A stretch of DNA of 33,186 nt from the NCBI GenBank assembly GCA_947588855.1, contig CANQBN010000006.1, positions 1-33,186 on the forward strand. Direction: 5' to 3'. Shown piece after piece: positions 16,049 to 24,046 of the stretch. Each line of letters starts with the position of its first letter. Within the stretch, counting starts at the first letter, position 1. Under the pieces are notes generated by a model. The model made no database searches. It saw only the letters and a list, made by a program, of their open reading frames with translations, and was not told the origin of the DNA. This DNA comes from an uncultured Lachnospiraceae bacterium (GTDB taxonomy: Bacteria; Bacillota; Clostridia; Lachnospirales; Lachnospiraceae). Position numbers and translations under genes: made by a program.

Positions 16049-16840
16049 ATGTCCGAAAAGACAGTTCTGGTGACTGGCGCCTCCCGGGGAATCGGGAAGG
16101 CCATCGCTCTGAAATTCGCAAAAAATGATTATAATGTGATACTTAACTGTATCCGCAGCGAAACCCTGCTTGCGGAAACGGAAGCCGAGATCAAAGCGAT
16201 ACAGGTCGCCCGTCAGGCTGCCGGAATCGGGCCATCGGACGCTTTATATGGTCCGTCTGATGGCAACCGCTGTCTTTCTTTCGTTGGGGACATGGGGGAT
16301 ATGGCAGCCTGTGAAAAACTGTATGCCCAGATCAAAGAGACGTTCGGGCATCTGGACGTTCTTGTCAACAACGCCGGGATCTCCTATGTAGGACTTCTTC
16401 AGGATATGTCATCTGAGGATTGGGAACGAATCATCCGCACCAATCTGACATCTGTCTTTAATCTGAGCAGACTGGCAATTCCGGACATGGTCTCCCGCAA
16501 ATCCGGCAAAATCATCAACATTTCTTCCGTGTGGGGACAGAAAGGCGCTTCCTGCGAAGTCGCTTACTCCGCTTCCAAAGGCGCTGTCAACGCGTTTACC
16601 AGGGCTCTGGCCAAAGAACTGGCCCCCAGCCATATCCAGGTAAATGCCATAGCATGCGGCGCTATCGACACGGAAATGAATCATTTTTTAAATACCGATG
16701 AACTGCATGCCCTCGCCGATGAGATTCCCGCCGGCCGCCTGGGTACGCCTGAGGAGGCGGCCGACCTGGTCCTTTATCTGGCCCGGGGAAACCAATATCT
16801 GACCGGGCAGGTCATCGGCCTTGACGGAGGATGGATTTAA
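16049..16840 (+). CDS. Short-chain dehydrogenase/reductase (FabG-like)
   Basis: A 263-residue NAD(P)-dependent oxidoreductase. The cofactor motif TGASRGIG is at residues 9-16, NNAG at 107-110, and the catalytic Ser160, Tyr173 and Lys177 (YSASK) are in place. The C-terminus VIGLDGGW is typical of FabG-like enzymes. An insertion of about 25 residues around 51-75, with GPSD occurring twice, is absent from ordinary FabG of about 246 residues. The ATG at 16049 follows AAGGAG. It lies outside any fatty-acid cluster, so I leave it as a general SDR. Its stop touches the next gene's ATG directly. Confidence 0.85.
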   Translation: MSEKTVLVTGASRGIGKAIALKFAKNDYNVILNCIRSETLLAETEAEIKAIQVARQAAGIGPSDALYGPSDGNRCLSFVGDMGDMAACEKLYAQIKETFGHLDVLVNNAGISYVGLLQDMSSEDWERIIRTNLTSVFNLSRLAIPDMVSRKSGKIINISSVWGQKGASCEVAYSASKGAVNAFTRALAKELAPSHIQVNAIACGAIDTEMNHFLNTDELHALADEIPAGRLGTPEEAADLVLYLARGNQYLTGQVIGLDGGWI

Positions 16841-17692
16841 ATGCCCACTACTTACACACATTATCGGTTCGGAACCGACGTATACAAAAAATTACCCCGG
16901 CAGGTACGGCAGGATATCCGGCCGTATCTGGATCTGTTCTGTATCGGCCTCCACGGCCCGGATCTTCTGTTCTATTACAGGGCGCTGTACCGGAACCCGG
17001 TAAACCGCCTTGGCTTTGCCATGCATAAAAAGCCCGGCATGGATTTCTTCTCCACTGCTGCAGATGCGCTGGCTCGACAGGATGTCATTGTCGACGCGGA
17101 CAAACTTTATGAGGAGGATCCGGTTGTCCCACCGGAAGACGCCGCCCCTTCCAGGGCTTACCTGTACGGTTTTTTATGCCATTTTGCCCTGGACAGCAAC
17201 TGCCATCCTTATGTGGAACAGTCTGTGCGGCGCACCGGTATATCACACAGCGAGATTGAAGCGGAGCTGGACCGCCGGTACATGATGATGGACGGCATCG
17301 ACCCCATGTATTATCACCCTACCCGCCATTTCCGGGCGACCCAGAGAAACGCAAGGGTCATTTCCCGTTTCTTCCCCGGCGTCGGCCTCAAAGAGGCGCT
17401 GACCGCCATCCGTTCCGCCCGTTTTTACATAAACCTTCTGACCATCCATTCCCCGGCAGGCCATCGCGTCCTGCGAAAAGGCATGATGCTGATCCACTGT
17501 CCCCGGTCCCTTTACGATATGGTCATGCAGCCCCGCGTTAATCCGGCCTGTGTCCCCATCTGCGACCGGCTGATGAAACACTACGGCGACGCCGTCAAAG
17601 ACGCAGAAGAGCTGATTCTGAACTTTAAAAACCACATAGAAAAAGGCGAGCCTTTGGACGCCCGCCTTGATCATACATTCGGAGAATTCTAA
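16841..17692 (+). CDS. Zinc-dependent phospholipase C family protein
   Basis: A 283-residue protein resembling the alpha-helical zinc-dependent phospholipase C/S1-P1 nuclease-like fold. Candidate metal ligands are His7, HGPD (38-41), His62, the HxxxD pair His114-Asp118 (CHFALDSN), His122, and the HxxxE pair His136-Glu140 (HSEIE). The HxxxD and HxxxE spacings match the ligand pairs of Bacillus cereus PLC. No signal peptide is visible, so unlike the secreted toxins it is probably cytosolic and its substrate is unknown. Its ATG immediately follows the SDR stop, with GGAGG inside the end of that gene. Its stop overlaps the convergent ridA gene by 4 bp. Confidence 0.8.
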   Translation: MPTTYTHYRFGTDVYKKLPRQVRQDIRPYLDLFCIGLHGPDLLFYYRALYRNPVNRLGFAMHKKPGMDFFSTAADALARQDVIVDADKLYEEDPVVPPEDAAPSRAYLYGFLCHFALDSNCHPYVEQSVRRTGISHSEIEAELDRRYMMMDGIDPMYYHPTRHFRATQRNARVISRFFPGVGLKEALTAIRSARFYINLLTIHSPAGHRVLRKGMMLIHCPRSLYDMVMQPRVNPACVPICDRLMKHYGDAVKDAEELILNFKNHIEKGEPLDARLDHTFGEF

Positions 17693-18159
17693 TCTTGTTC
17701 CTCAAGCTCTACCAGAGCTTCCACCTCAACCGGTATATGGTTTGGGAGGGAGCTTACGCCAATTGCGCTTCTGGCAGGGCGACCACAGGGATCACCAAAA
17801 AGCTCCAACAGCAAATCCGTAGCACCGTTAGCCACTTGAGACTGTTGTCCGTAATCTGCAGGCCCGGCTACAAAGACCAACAGCTTTACAAAAGAACGTA
17901 TTTTCCCCAAATCCCCAATTTCTGCCTGAATCGCAGCCAGCATATTGCGGATACAGTTGGCTGCTGCCCTGTAGCCTTCGTCTGTCGTATATTCTTCCGA
18001 CAGCCGTCCCTTCCATGTCTGATCGTCAAGAATCGGCCCGCAACCGGACGCATAGAGAAATTTCCCACCGAACAGCTTCACTACAGCATAACTTCCTCCG
18101 GCTTTCGGAACCTGGGGAAGCTCCACGCAAATCTCCTTTTTTGTTCTATCCTCTGACAT
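17689..18159 (-). CDS. RidA/YjgF-family enamine-imine deaminase
   Basis: A 156-residue member of the RidA superfamily, in the longer subgroup (about 150 residues). GDLGKI, NGATDLLLELFG and RPARSAIGVSSLP...VEVEALVEL are diagnostic. Arg130 in PARSAIG corresponds to the arginine that anchors the carboxylate in active RidA. Such proteins hydrolyse reactive enamine/imine intermediates released by PLP lyases, protecting other PLP enzymes. It is divergent from an operon encoding a PLP ammonia-lyase-like enzyme, which makes that enzyme's product a plausible substrate (inference). It ends 4 bp inside the convergent phospholipase-like gene. Confidence 0.88.
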   Translation of the reverse strand: MSEDRTKKEICVELPQVPKAGGSYAVVKLFGGKFLYASGCGPILDDQTWKGRLSEEYTTDEGYRAAANCIRNMLAAIQAEIGDLGKIRSFVKLLVFVAGPADYGQQSQVANGATDLLLELFGDPCGRPARSAIGVSSLPNHIPVEVEALVELEEQD

Positions 18160-18210
18160 AACAACAAATCCCCTTCCTTTAATACCTTCTTCAACTTGTT
18201 TCCATCTTTT

Positions 18211-18239
18211 ATTCTAGCATATTTCAAATAAATTTTCAA
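18211..18239 (-). promoter_or_regulatory. Promoter of the RidA-family gene
   Basis: TTGAAA (18234-18239) and TAGAAT (18211-18216) are 17 bp apart on the minus strand. Confidence 0.5.
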
Positions 18240-18298
18240 TATTTCCCCATGTATTATAACTTTTTATTGAATTTATTTTATAAATTCAAATTTTTTGT

Positions 18299-18327
18299 TT
18301 GACCATATTAATATATAGTGTTACAAT
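18299..18327 (+). promoter_or_regulatory. Promoter of the YheO-like regulator operon
   Basis: TTGACC (18299-18304) and TACAAT (18322-18327) are 17 bp apart, with the start about 40 nt before the regulator. Confidence 0.6.
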
Positions 18328-18373
18328 ATCCTTATAAATCAATAAAATTGAAATTCATACACTGGAGATTTTG

Positions 18374-19051
18374 ATGAAAACAATTTATGATCAATGGGAT
18401 TTCTGGCAAAAACTTATGGACATGCTGGAATATCAATTCGGTAGCCGATGCGAAATCATTCTCCACGATTTGACAAAGGATTATGAGCACACTATCGTGG
18501 ATATTCGCAATGGTCATATTACGGGCCGCAAGGTTGGAGACTGTGGCAGCAATCTTGGATTGGAAGTTCTGAGAGGCAGCGTAAAGGATGGGGATCGATA
18601 TAACTATGTGGTACACACACCAGATGGCAAAATTCTTCGTTCTTCTACTATGTTCCTTCACAATGATGAAGGAACTGTGATAGGTTCCCTGTGTATCAAT
18701 CTTGATATTACTCAAACGGTTGCGATGGAAGGTTTCCTCCATTCTTACAATGGATATATCCCCGGAGCATCTCCCAGAACAGAACCGGAAATATTTGCCG
18801 GCAACATTAACGACGTCCTGGATTTTTTAATTCATCAGGCTGACAATATGGCCGGTAAAGCACCAAAAGCAATGAACCGAGCCGAAAAAATACGCTTTGT
18901 AGAATATCTTGATCAAAAAGGAGCATTTCTGATCACACGGGCCAGTGACCGCGTATGCGAACACCTTGGCATTTCGCGGTTTACTTTATATAACTATTTG
19001 GATATTTCCAGGCATGAACCCGAAGGAGAATCAACAGATGAACATTTATGA
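18374..19051 (+). CDS. YheO-like PAS/helix-turn-helix transcriptional regulator
   Basis: A 225-residue regulator. Residues about 10-120 match the YheO-like PAS domain (FGSRCEIILHDL near the start, then GSLCINLDIT). Residues about 165-218 are a C-terminal helix-turn-helix of the YheO type (FLITRASDRVCEHLGISRFTLYNYLD). I chose the ATG at 18374 with GGAG 6 bp upstream. The gene overlaps the PLP lyase gene by 14 bp, so it is translated from the same message and probably senses that pathway's substrate. Confidence 0.88.
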   Translation: MKTIYDQWDFWQKLMDMLEYQFGSRCEIILHDLTKDYEHTIVDIRNGHITGRKVGDCGSNLGLEVLRGSVKDGDRYNYVVHTPDGKILRSSTMFLHNDEGTVIGSLCINLDITQTVAMEGFLHSYNGYIPGASPRTEPEIFAGNINDVLDFLIHQADNMAGKAPKAMNRAEKIRFVEYLDQKGAFLITRASDRVCEHLGISRFTLYNYLDISRHEPEGESTDEHL

Positions 19052-20183
19052 AGAATTAAAACTGGATACCATTATCAATGCCAGCGACACCTATACCAGA
19101 CTGGGAGGTTCCCGCATGAGTCATCGTACACTGGATGCCATGCAGGAAGCAGGAGAATCTTTTGTAGACATTACCGAAATGTCCAATGCCATCTGTCGTA
19201 TCATTGCCCGCCGTACAGGCAACGAAACTGCTTTTATCTCATCTGGCGCCGGTGCCTGCGTAGTACTGGCTGCCAGTTCCTGTATTACAGAAGGTAAAAA
19301 AGAACTGGCTGATATGCTGCCGGATGCCGGCAGCTGCAAACGCAATGAAATTATCATCTTTTCTTCTCAGAAAGAATGTGTCATATTACCCTATTGGCGT
19401 TTGATTTCCCTGTCAGGCGCAACTCTGATTCCGGTTGCCGATGATCTTGAAACCCTCAAGGCCGCTATCACTCCGCGAACAGCCGCCATCTTTTTCTTCG
19501 CGGGAACTGTTTATGAATGGACTACACCGGCTCTTTCCCAAATGATCCCAATTGCCCATGAAAAACAAATCCCGGTGATTGTTGATGCCGCGGCACAACT
19601 GCCTTCCAAAAAACTCATGTCCTACTATACAGTGTCCCTAGGCGCGGATGCTGTTATTTTCAGCGGAGGTAAATTCATAAACGGCCCCCAAACCACCGGC
19701 ATCATCCTGGGCAATCATAAAGTTATAGACCCTTGCAGTTATTTGGCCAGTCCAAATGTCCATATTGGCCGGCCCTATAAGGTGGGAAAAGAAGAATACG
19801 CCGGTCTCTATAGAGCCTGCATGGATTTTCTGGACTCCGATGAAACAGCATGCTTCCAGCGCCTGAGAACAATTCTGGAAGAAATCCGCTCTTCTCTCAT
19901 TCCAACCAGCGGCTATCAAAGTCATATCGAAGACTGCGGACGCTTAGGGCAGCAGATTCCAATGCTGTATCTCGATTTTACCGATGGCCGCACGGGGCAG
20001 GAATGTTATGATTTTATGTACGCTTCTCCCGACCGCGTAGATGTGGGTACTTTTGTTGATGGGGATCCTACCGGCGATTGCCACAGAATCTTTATAAATG
20101 CCATCAATTTAAGAGAACCTGATATACCGGTTCTTATCAGAAAATTAAATTCATGGCTCCAAAGGGGAGGGCAAATATCATGA
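19038..20183 (+). CDS. SelA/DgaE-like PLP-dependent ammonia-lyase
   Basis: A 381-residue fold-type I PLP enzyme of the SelA-like group that includes D-glucosaminate-6-phosphate ammonia-lyase DgaE. The opening INASDTYTRLGGSRMS, the PLP-phosphate site SSGAGA (69-74), Asp183 in VDAAAQLPS and Lys212 in FSGGKFINGPQTTG (the Schiff-base lysine) all fit. Known relatives eliminate ammonia from 2-amino-2-deoxy sugar acids to give 2-keto-3-deoxy acids. The ATG has AAGGAG 10 bp upstream, inside the preceding gene. It overlaps the next gene by 4 bp (ATGA). The substrate is inferred; L-seryl-tRNA selenium transferase activity is unlikely because the length and neighbours do not fit. Confidence 0.85.
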   Translation: MNIYEELKLDTIINASDTYTRLGGSRMSHRTLDAMQEAGESFVDITEMSNAICRIIARRTGNETAFISSGAGACVVLAASSCITEGKKELADMLPDAGSCKRNEIIIFSSQKECVILPYWRLISLSGATLIPVADDLETLKAAITPRTAAIFFFAGTVYEWTTPALSQMIPIAHEKQIPVIVDAAAQLPSKKLMSYYTVSLGADAVIFSGGKFINGPQTTGIILGNHKVIDPCSYLASPNVHIGRPYKVGKEEYAGLYRACMDFLDSDETACFQRLRTILEEIRSSLIPTSGYQSHIEDCGRLGQQIPMLYLDFTDGRTGQECYDFMYASPDRVDVGTFVDGDPTGDCHRIFINAINLREPDIPVLIRKLNSWLQRGGQIS

Positions 20184-21271
20184 ACATGCCGGTAAAAGTA
20201 CGCTATTATGACTCAAAAACCAATTCATTCCGCAACGGTATTCTGACCAATGAGGATAGTCATTTCAGAGTCATTTTTACTAATGATGGACCGGCAGAAA
20301 CGGATCTTTTCCTGAGCCCCGGGTGGATCGATATGCACACGCATATCCTGGATGGATTCGGCCTGTTTGGAACAGAAGCCGACCGTATCGGCTGGAAAAC
20401 CGGAGTCTGCCTGGTAGCAGACGCGGGAACTGTAGGAGAATACACATTAGCCGGATATATGAAATATGTCGCTCCAACCATTGAAACAAATGTAAAACTG
20501 TTTTTATGCATCAGCCCTATCGGGGTAATATTTCATCACGATTATAATGCAATGCAATATCTGGATGCTGACCGGTGCGCTGCCTGTATCCTGAAGCACC
20601 CTGATCTGATCGCCGGAGTGAAAGTCCGCATGGGCAGCGAAACCATACGTCACGAAGGCCTCAAACCCCTGCAGCTGGCCAGTCAGGCTGCACGAAAAGC
20701 GGGAGTCCCGATGATGGTGCACATTGGAGGCAATCCTCCCGCCTTAAAGGATATGGAACCCTTTTTTGAGAAAGGAGACATTATTACTCATGTTTTTAAC
20801 GGAAGAGGACATGATGCCTGGAATCCTGACGGCACTCCATCCGCTCCCCTGCAAAAACTTATCGACCGCGGCGTCTGGCTGGATATCGGACACGGAAGCA
20901 GCAGCTTTGACTTCGAAGTTTTTGAGCGCGCTATTCGCCATCCCCTGCCCCGGTATCTGATGGGTACCGACCTCCACCAGAGTTCTGTCAAAAAGCTGGT
21001 CCGCAATATGAATGTCATGCTTACCAAAATATACGGCTGCGGCGTTCCTCTTGAAAATATAATCTATGGAGTCACAGCCGGCCCGGCAGATGCCCTCGGC
21101 CTTACAGAATGGTGTAATATGGATCCTATTGTTCAGGCAACATTATTCCGCATAATAGATCATACAGAAGAATACGAAGACTGCCAGGGAAACCGCCGCA
21201 CTTTCACCAAGTCAATTCAGGCAGAAGCCGTGATTCTTAACGGAGTCTTACGCCGTCTGGCCAACAGCTAA
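20180..21271 (+). CDS. Amidohydrolase/deacetylase-family metallohydrolase (cog3964-like)
   Basis: A 363-residue member of the amidohydrolase superfamily with a full binuclear metal site: His53 and His55 (DMHTH), Lys148 (bridging, normally carboxylated), His181, His204 and Asp264 (MGTDLH). The sequence resembles Atu3266/EF0837-type proteins, often misnamed dihydroorotase or adenine deaminase. In Enterococcus the EF0837 type is encoded next to a SelA-like protein, as here. Relatives hydrolyse N-acyl or O-acyl substituents of small hydroxy acids. The ATG overlaps the PLP-lyase stop (ATGA) behind AAGGGGAGGG. I infer it deacylates the substrate of the lyase. Its end overlaps the convergent IclR gene by 4 bp. 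Confidence 0.87.
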   Translation: MNMPVKVRYYDSKTNSFRNGILTNEDSHFRVIFTNDGPAETDLFLSPGWIDMHTHILDGFGLFGTEADRIGWKTGVCLVADAGTVGEYTLAGYMKYVAPTIETNVKLFLCISPIGVIFHHDYNAMQYLDADRCAACILKHPDLIAGVKVRMGSETIRHEGLKPLQLASQAARKAGVPMMVHIGGNPPALKDMEPFFEKGDIITHVFNGRGHDAWNPDGTPSAPLQKLIDRGVWLDIGHGSSSFDFEVFERAIRHPLPRYLMGTDLHQSSVKKLVRNMNVMLTKIYGCGVPLENIIYGVTAGPADALGLTEWCNMDPIVQATLFRIIDHTEEYEDCQGNRRTFTKSIQAEAVILNGVLRRLANS

Positions 21272-22050
21272 AAACTGAATTCCGCGTTCTCCAAGAGTCT
21301 TTCCAACCGAATTTGCGATTCTCGGAGAATGCGGATCACGGTTGATTCTTTTTCGGGACTGTATCGGAATGTAGGAAGCGCAACACTCATAGCTGCAATT
21401 ACACTTCCATTCCGACGGATAGGAACCGCGATACAACGAACAAACTGTGTTGACTCCTCGCATTCAAACGCTAACCCATTCCGTCGTATCTCTTCCAGTT
21501 GGAAACAAAGCTGATCGATATTGGTAATCGTATACGGCGTCAACGGACGAAGCCCTTTCGGATAAAGATTTATGACCTCTTCCTTGGTTTTCCCAGACAA
21601 AAGCGCTTTCCCCAGTCCGGTAGCATAAGCCGGCAGCCTCTCACCGGGAGACACAACCGACCGAACCGTTTCGTTAGAATCGACACGGTACAGATAAAAT
21701 ACATCTCCGCCTACCAGCTGAGCAAAATAACAGGTTTCACCACAGGCATCCACATTAGCTCGCATCTGACTCTGTATATCGATAGTCAATCCTCCGCGGC
21801 GAATATAAACATTTCCGATTTCATACGCTTTATAACCAATAGAATATCGTCCGGTATCTTCATTGACAGAAAGCATATGGCATCTGCACAGAGTATGTAC
21901 AATAGGAAGCAAACTGCTCTTAGGTGCCTGCAACGCCTGAGCCAATTCTGTGAGCGTCATTCCATTCGGCTGACCCTCGCCAAGATGCTCCAGTATCTCA
22001 ATCACACGGCGAGTAGCACGGTGATTATCTTCTTTAGGCGCTACTTTCAT
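21268..22050 (-). CDS. IclR-family transcriptional regulator
   Basis: A 260-residue regulator with an N-terminal winged HTH (residues about 12-70, MTLTELAQALQAPKSSLLPIVHTL). A C-terminal effector domain follows (about 80-255), with GERLPAYATGLGKALLSG and CIAVPIRRNGSVIAAMSVALP typical of IclR/KdgR proteins. It sits just downstream of the kinase end of the sugar-acid operon and has its own promoter. IclR proteins of the KdgR type respond to 2-keto-3-deoxygluconate, so it probably controls the dgoD operon and the aldolase gene (inference). The ATG follows AAAGGGG. Confidence 0.92.
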   Translation of the reverse strand: MKVAPKEDNHRATRRVIEILEHLGEGQPNGMTLTELAQALQAPKSSLLPIVHTLCRCHMLSVNEDTGRYSIGYKAYEIGNVYIRRGGLTIDIQSQMRANVDACGETCYFAQLVGGDVFYLYRVDSNETVRSVVSPGERLPAYATGLGKALLSGKTKEEVINLYPKGLRPLTPYTITNIDQLCFQLEEIRRNGLAFECEESTQFVRCIAVPIRRNGSVIAAMSVALPTFRYSPEKESTVIRILRESQIRLERLLENAEFSF

Positions 22051-22074
22051 AATATTTCCCCTTTCTGCGTCTAT

Positions 22075-22103
22075 ATTCTATACGTTTTTTTCAAATTACG
22101 CAA
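22075..22103 (-). promoter_or_regulatory. Promoter of the IclR regulator
   Basis: TTGCGT (22098-22103) and TAGAAT (22075-22080) are 17 bp apart on the minus strand, directly after the terminator of the upstream operon. Confidence 0.5.
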
Positions 22104-22111
22104 GCGAAATC

Positions 22112-22156
22112 AGAAGAAAACGCTGCCTGATTCACAAATCAGACAGCGTTTCTTCT
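22112..22156 (-). terminator. Terminator of the dgoD-ABC-kinase operon
   Basis: On the minus strand AGAAGAAACGCTGTCTGATT pairs with AATCAGGCAGCGTTTTCTTCT over about 20 bp around TGTG, followed by T-rich sequence. The one imperfect position is a G-U wobble only on this strand, giving its orientation. It lies 18 bp after the kinase stop. Confidence 0.8.
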
Positions 22157-22173
22157 AAAAAATTCTACAAATT

Positions 22174-23196
22174 CTATCTCTGAACCCGTCCTGAACCGTT
22201 TCCTTCAGCTAAAGCTTTCACTTCCGCTGCAGAAACCAAGTTAAAATCATGTTCAATACTATGCTTCAGACAAGAAGCTGCCGTTGCAAAATCAATAACC
22301 TTTTGATCATCATAACCATTCAAAAGTCCATAAATCAATCCGCCGCCAAAACTGTCTCCGCCGCCAACACGGTCCACAATATGTACCCGATATACTGGTG
22401 AAAAATACGCTGTCCCTTCACTATACAGCATACCGGCCCAATCATTGTCCGAAGCGGATATACTTCCTCTCAGAGTGATTGCCACTTTTCTAAAACCAAA
22501 CCTGTCTGTCAGCTGTCGCGCCACCTGAATATAGCCTTCCCGGTTAATCTGTCCCGCATCCAAATCTGTATCTGCTGCCTCGATTCCAAACACGTCTTTC
22601 GCATCTTCTTCATTGGCGATACACACATCTACATAAGGGGCCAGCTCCGCCATAATTTTTCCGGCCTTTTCTCTGCTCCACAGTTTTTTTCTATAATTTA
22701 AATCACAGCTGACAGTTACTCCCAATTTTCTGGCCGTCTTACACGCATCCAAACATATCTGCGGCAAGTTACCTCCGAGTGCCGGGGTAATTCCTGTCCA
22801 ATGAAACCAATCGGCGCTTTCCAAAATCCGTTCCCAATCAAAATCCGACGGTTCTGCCAGAGCAATTGCCGAACCCGCCCGATCATAAATCACTTTTGAA
22901 GCCCTCTGGGACGCTCCCTTTTCAACATAATACAGTCCCAATCGGTTTCCTCCGCGAACAATATAACTGGTATCCACACCATAGCGGCGCAGTTCATTAA
23001 CTGCACACTGACCAATCTCATGGGATGGCAGTTTTGTAACAAACACAGTATTCATTCCATAATTAGCCAATGACACCGCTACATTAGCTTCTCCTCCGGC
23101 ATAAGTTACCTCTAAACGCTCGGCCTGAACAAGACGCAGATAATTTTCCGGATTCAAGCGCATCATAATCTCTCCAAACGTAACAATTTTCCCCAT
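22174..23196 (-). CDS. kdgK: 2-dehydro-3-deoxygluconokinase (PfkB family)
   Basis: A 340-residue ribokinase-fold sugar kinase that would phosphorylate 2-keto-3-deoxygluconate or -galactonate with ATP. It begins GKIVTFGEIMMRLNPEN, has the substrate loop YAGGEANVAVSLANYG (residues 32-47), and the anion-hole/catalytic motif DRVGGGDSFGGGLIYG with Asp281. Genetic linkage to a galactonate-type dehydratase upstream and a KDPG-type aldolase nearby supports this substrate over fructose or ribose. It is the last gene of the operon, followed by a strong terminator. Confidence 0.9.
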   Translation of the reverse strand: MGKIVTFGEIMMRLNPENYLRLVQAERLEVTYAGGEANVAVSLANYGMNTVFVTKLPSHEIGQCAVNELRRYGVDTSYIVRGGNRLGLYYVEKGASQRASKVIYDRAGSAIALAEPSDFDWERILESADWFHWTGITPALGGNLPQICLDACKTARKLGVTVSCDLNYRKKLWSREKAGKIMAELAPYVDVCIANEEDAKDVFGIEAADTDLDAGQINREGYIQVARQLTDRFGFRKVAITLRGSISASDNDWAGMLYSEGTAYFSPVYRVHIVDRVGGGDSFGGGLIYGLLNGYDDQKVIDFATAASCLKHSIEHDFNLVSAAEVKALAEGNGSGRVQR

Positions 23197-23209
23197 ACCT
23201 TTCCCTCCT

Positions 23210-24046
23210 TTATCCTTTCACTGCACCCTGAGTCATACTGCTGATAAAATACCGCTGCAGGAATATAAACAGGAGCACCACCGGAAGACTGGAGAGCAGG
23301 GAAGCCGCCATTAAATCGTTCCACATGATTTTGTCAAAACTAGCCATCTGTCCGATTGCTACCGGCAGTGTTTTCATCTTATCAGAGGTAATACACAGCA
23401 TACTAAACATATACTCATTCCAGCTTTGAATAAACGCATAAATCGTTGTTGAAACCAAGCCGGGAAGTGTAAGCGGTGCTACGATCATATAGAATGTTTT
23501 TATGTGCCCGCAGCCGTCAATACGCGCAGAATCATCCAATTCTCTGGAAATGCTGTTAAAAAATCCATACATCATCCAGGAGCAGAACGGAATCACACTG
23601 GCGATATGAACCAAAATGATTCCGCGGCGTGAATTGGCCATGCCATAGATAGTTAATAACTTATAATATGGAACAAACAGCATAACTGCCGGAAACATTT
23701 GGGTCACAAGAATAAACATCATGATCATCCCGCGGCCTCTGAACTGAAATCTGGAAAACCCGTATCCAGCCAACGTTGAAAACAGAACTGCTATCAATGT
23801 TGAAGAGCCTGATATCAAAATACTGTTCTTCAAATAGGTAAAGAACGGATAATCCGTAATGACATTTTCATATCCTTCAAATGAAATCTGACGGGGAAAC
23901 AGCGTAACCACCGGACTCATCATAATCTCGCTAATCGATTTCAATGAAGTGGAGGCCATGTAAATAATGGGAATAAGTACCATAAGACTTCCAAATATCA
24001 ATCCCACATAACACAGAATATCGATTCGTCGTTCTGATTTATTCAT
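23210..24046 (-). CDS. Sugar ABC transporter permease (MalG type)
   Basis: A 278-residue inner-membrane subunit of a CUT1 carbohydrate importer, with about six hydrophobic helices. The EAA loop that contacts the ATPase is DDSARIDGCGHIKTFYMIVAPLTLPG, with the conserved G of ARIDG. It overlaps the partner permease by 8 bp and precedes the kinase by 13 bp. No ATP-binding subunit is encoded nearby, as is usual for CUT1 systems that share an MsmK-type ATPase. Confidence 0.93.
   Translation of the reverse strand: MNKSERRIDILCYVGLIFGSLMVLIPIIYMASTSLKSISEIMMSPVVTLFPRQISFEGYENVITDYPFFTYLKNSILISGSSTLIAVLFSTLAGYGFSRFQFRGRGMIMMFILVTQMFPAVMLFVPYYKLLTIYGMANSRRGIILVHIASVIPFCSWMMYGFFNSISRELDDSARIDGCGHIKTFYMIVAPLTLPGLVSTTIYAFIQSWNEYMFSMLCITSDKMKTLPVAIGQMASFDKIMWNDLMAASLLSSLPVVLLFIFLQRYFISSMTQGAVKG

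Noticed and set aside
17703-17719. AAGCTCT-ACC-AGAGCTT inverted repeat as a terminator
   Set aside because: It is inside the ridA coding sequence, has a 3-nt loop and no T-run; it arises from the EALVEL codons.
21282-21333. CCGCGTTCTCC / GGAGAATGCGG pairing as a plus-strand terminator of the amidohydrolase operon
   Set aside because: The loop is about 30 nt and the T-run lies well downstream, so it is weak; the sequence is also constrained by IclR coding.
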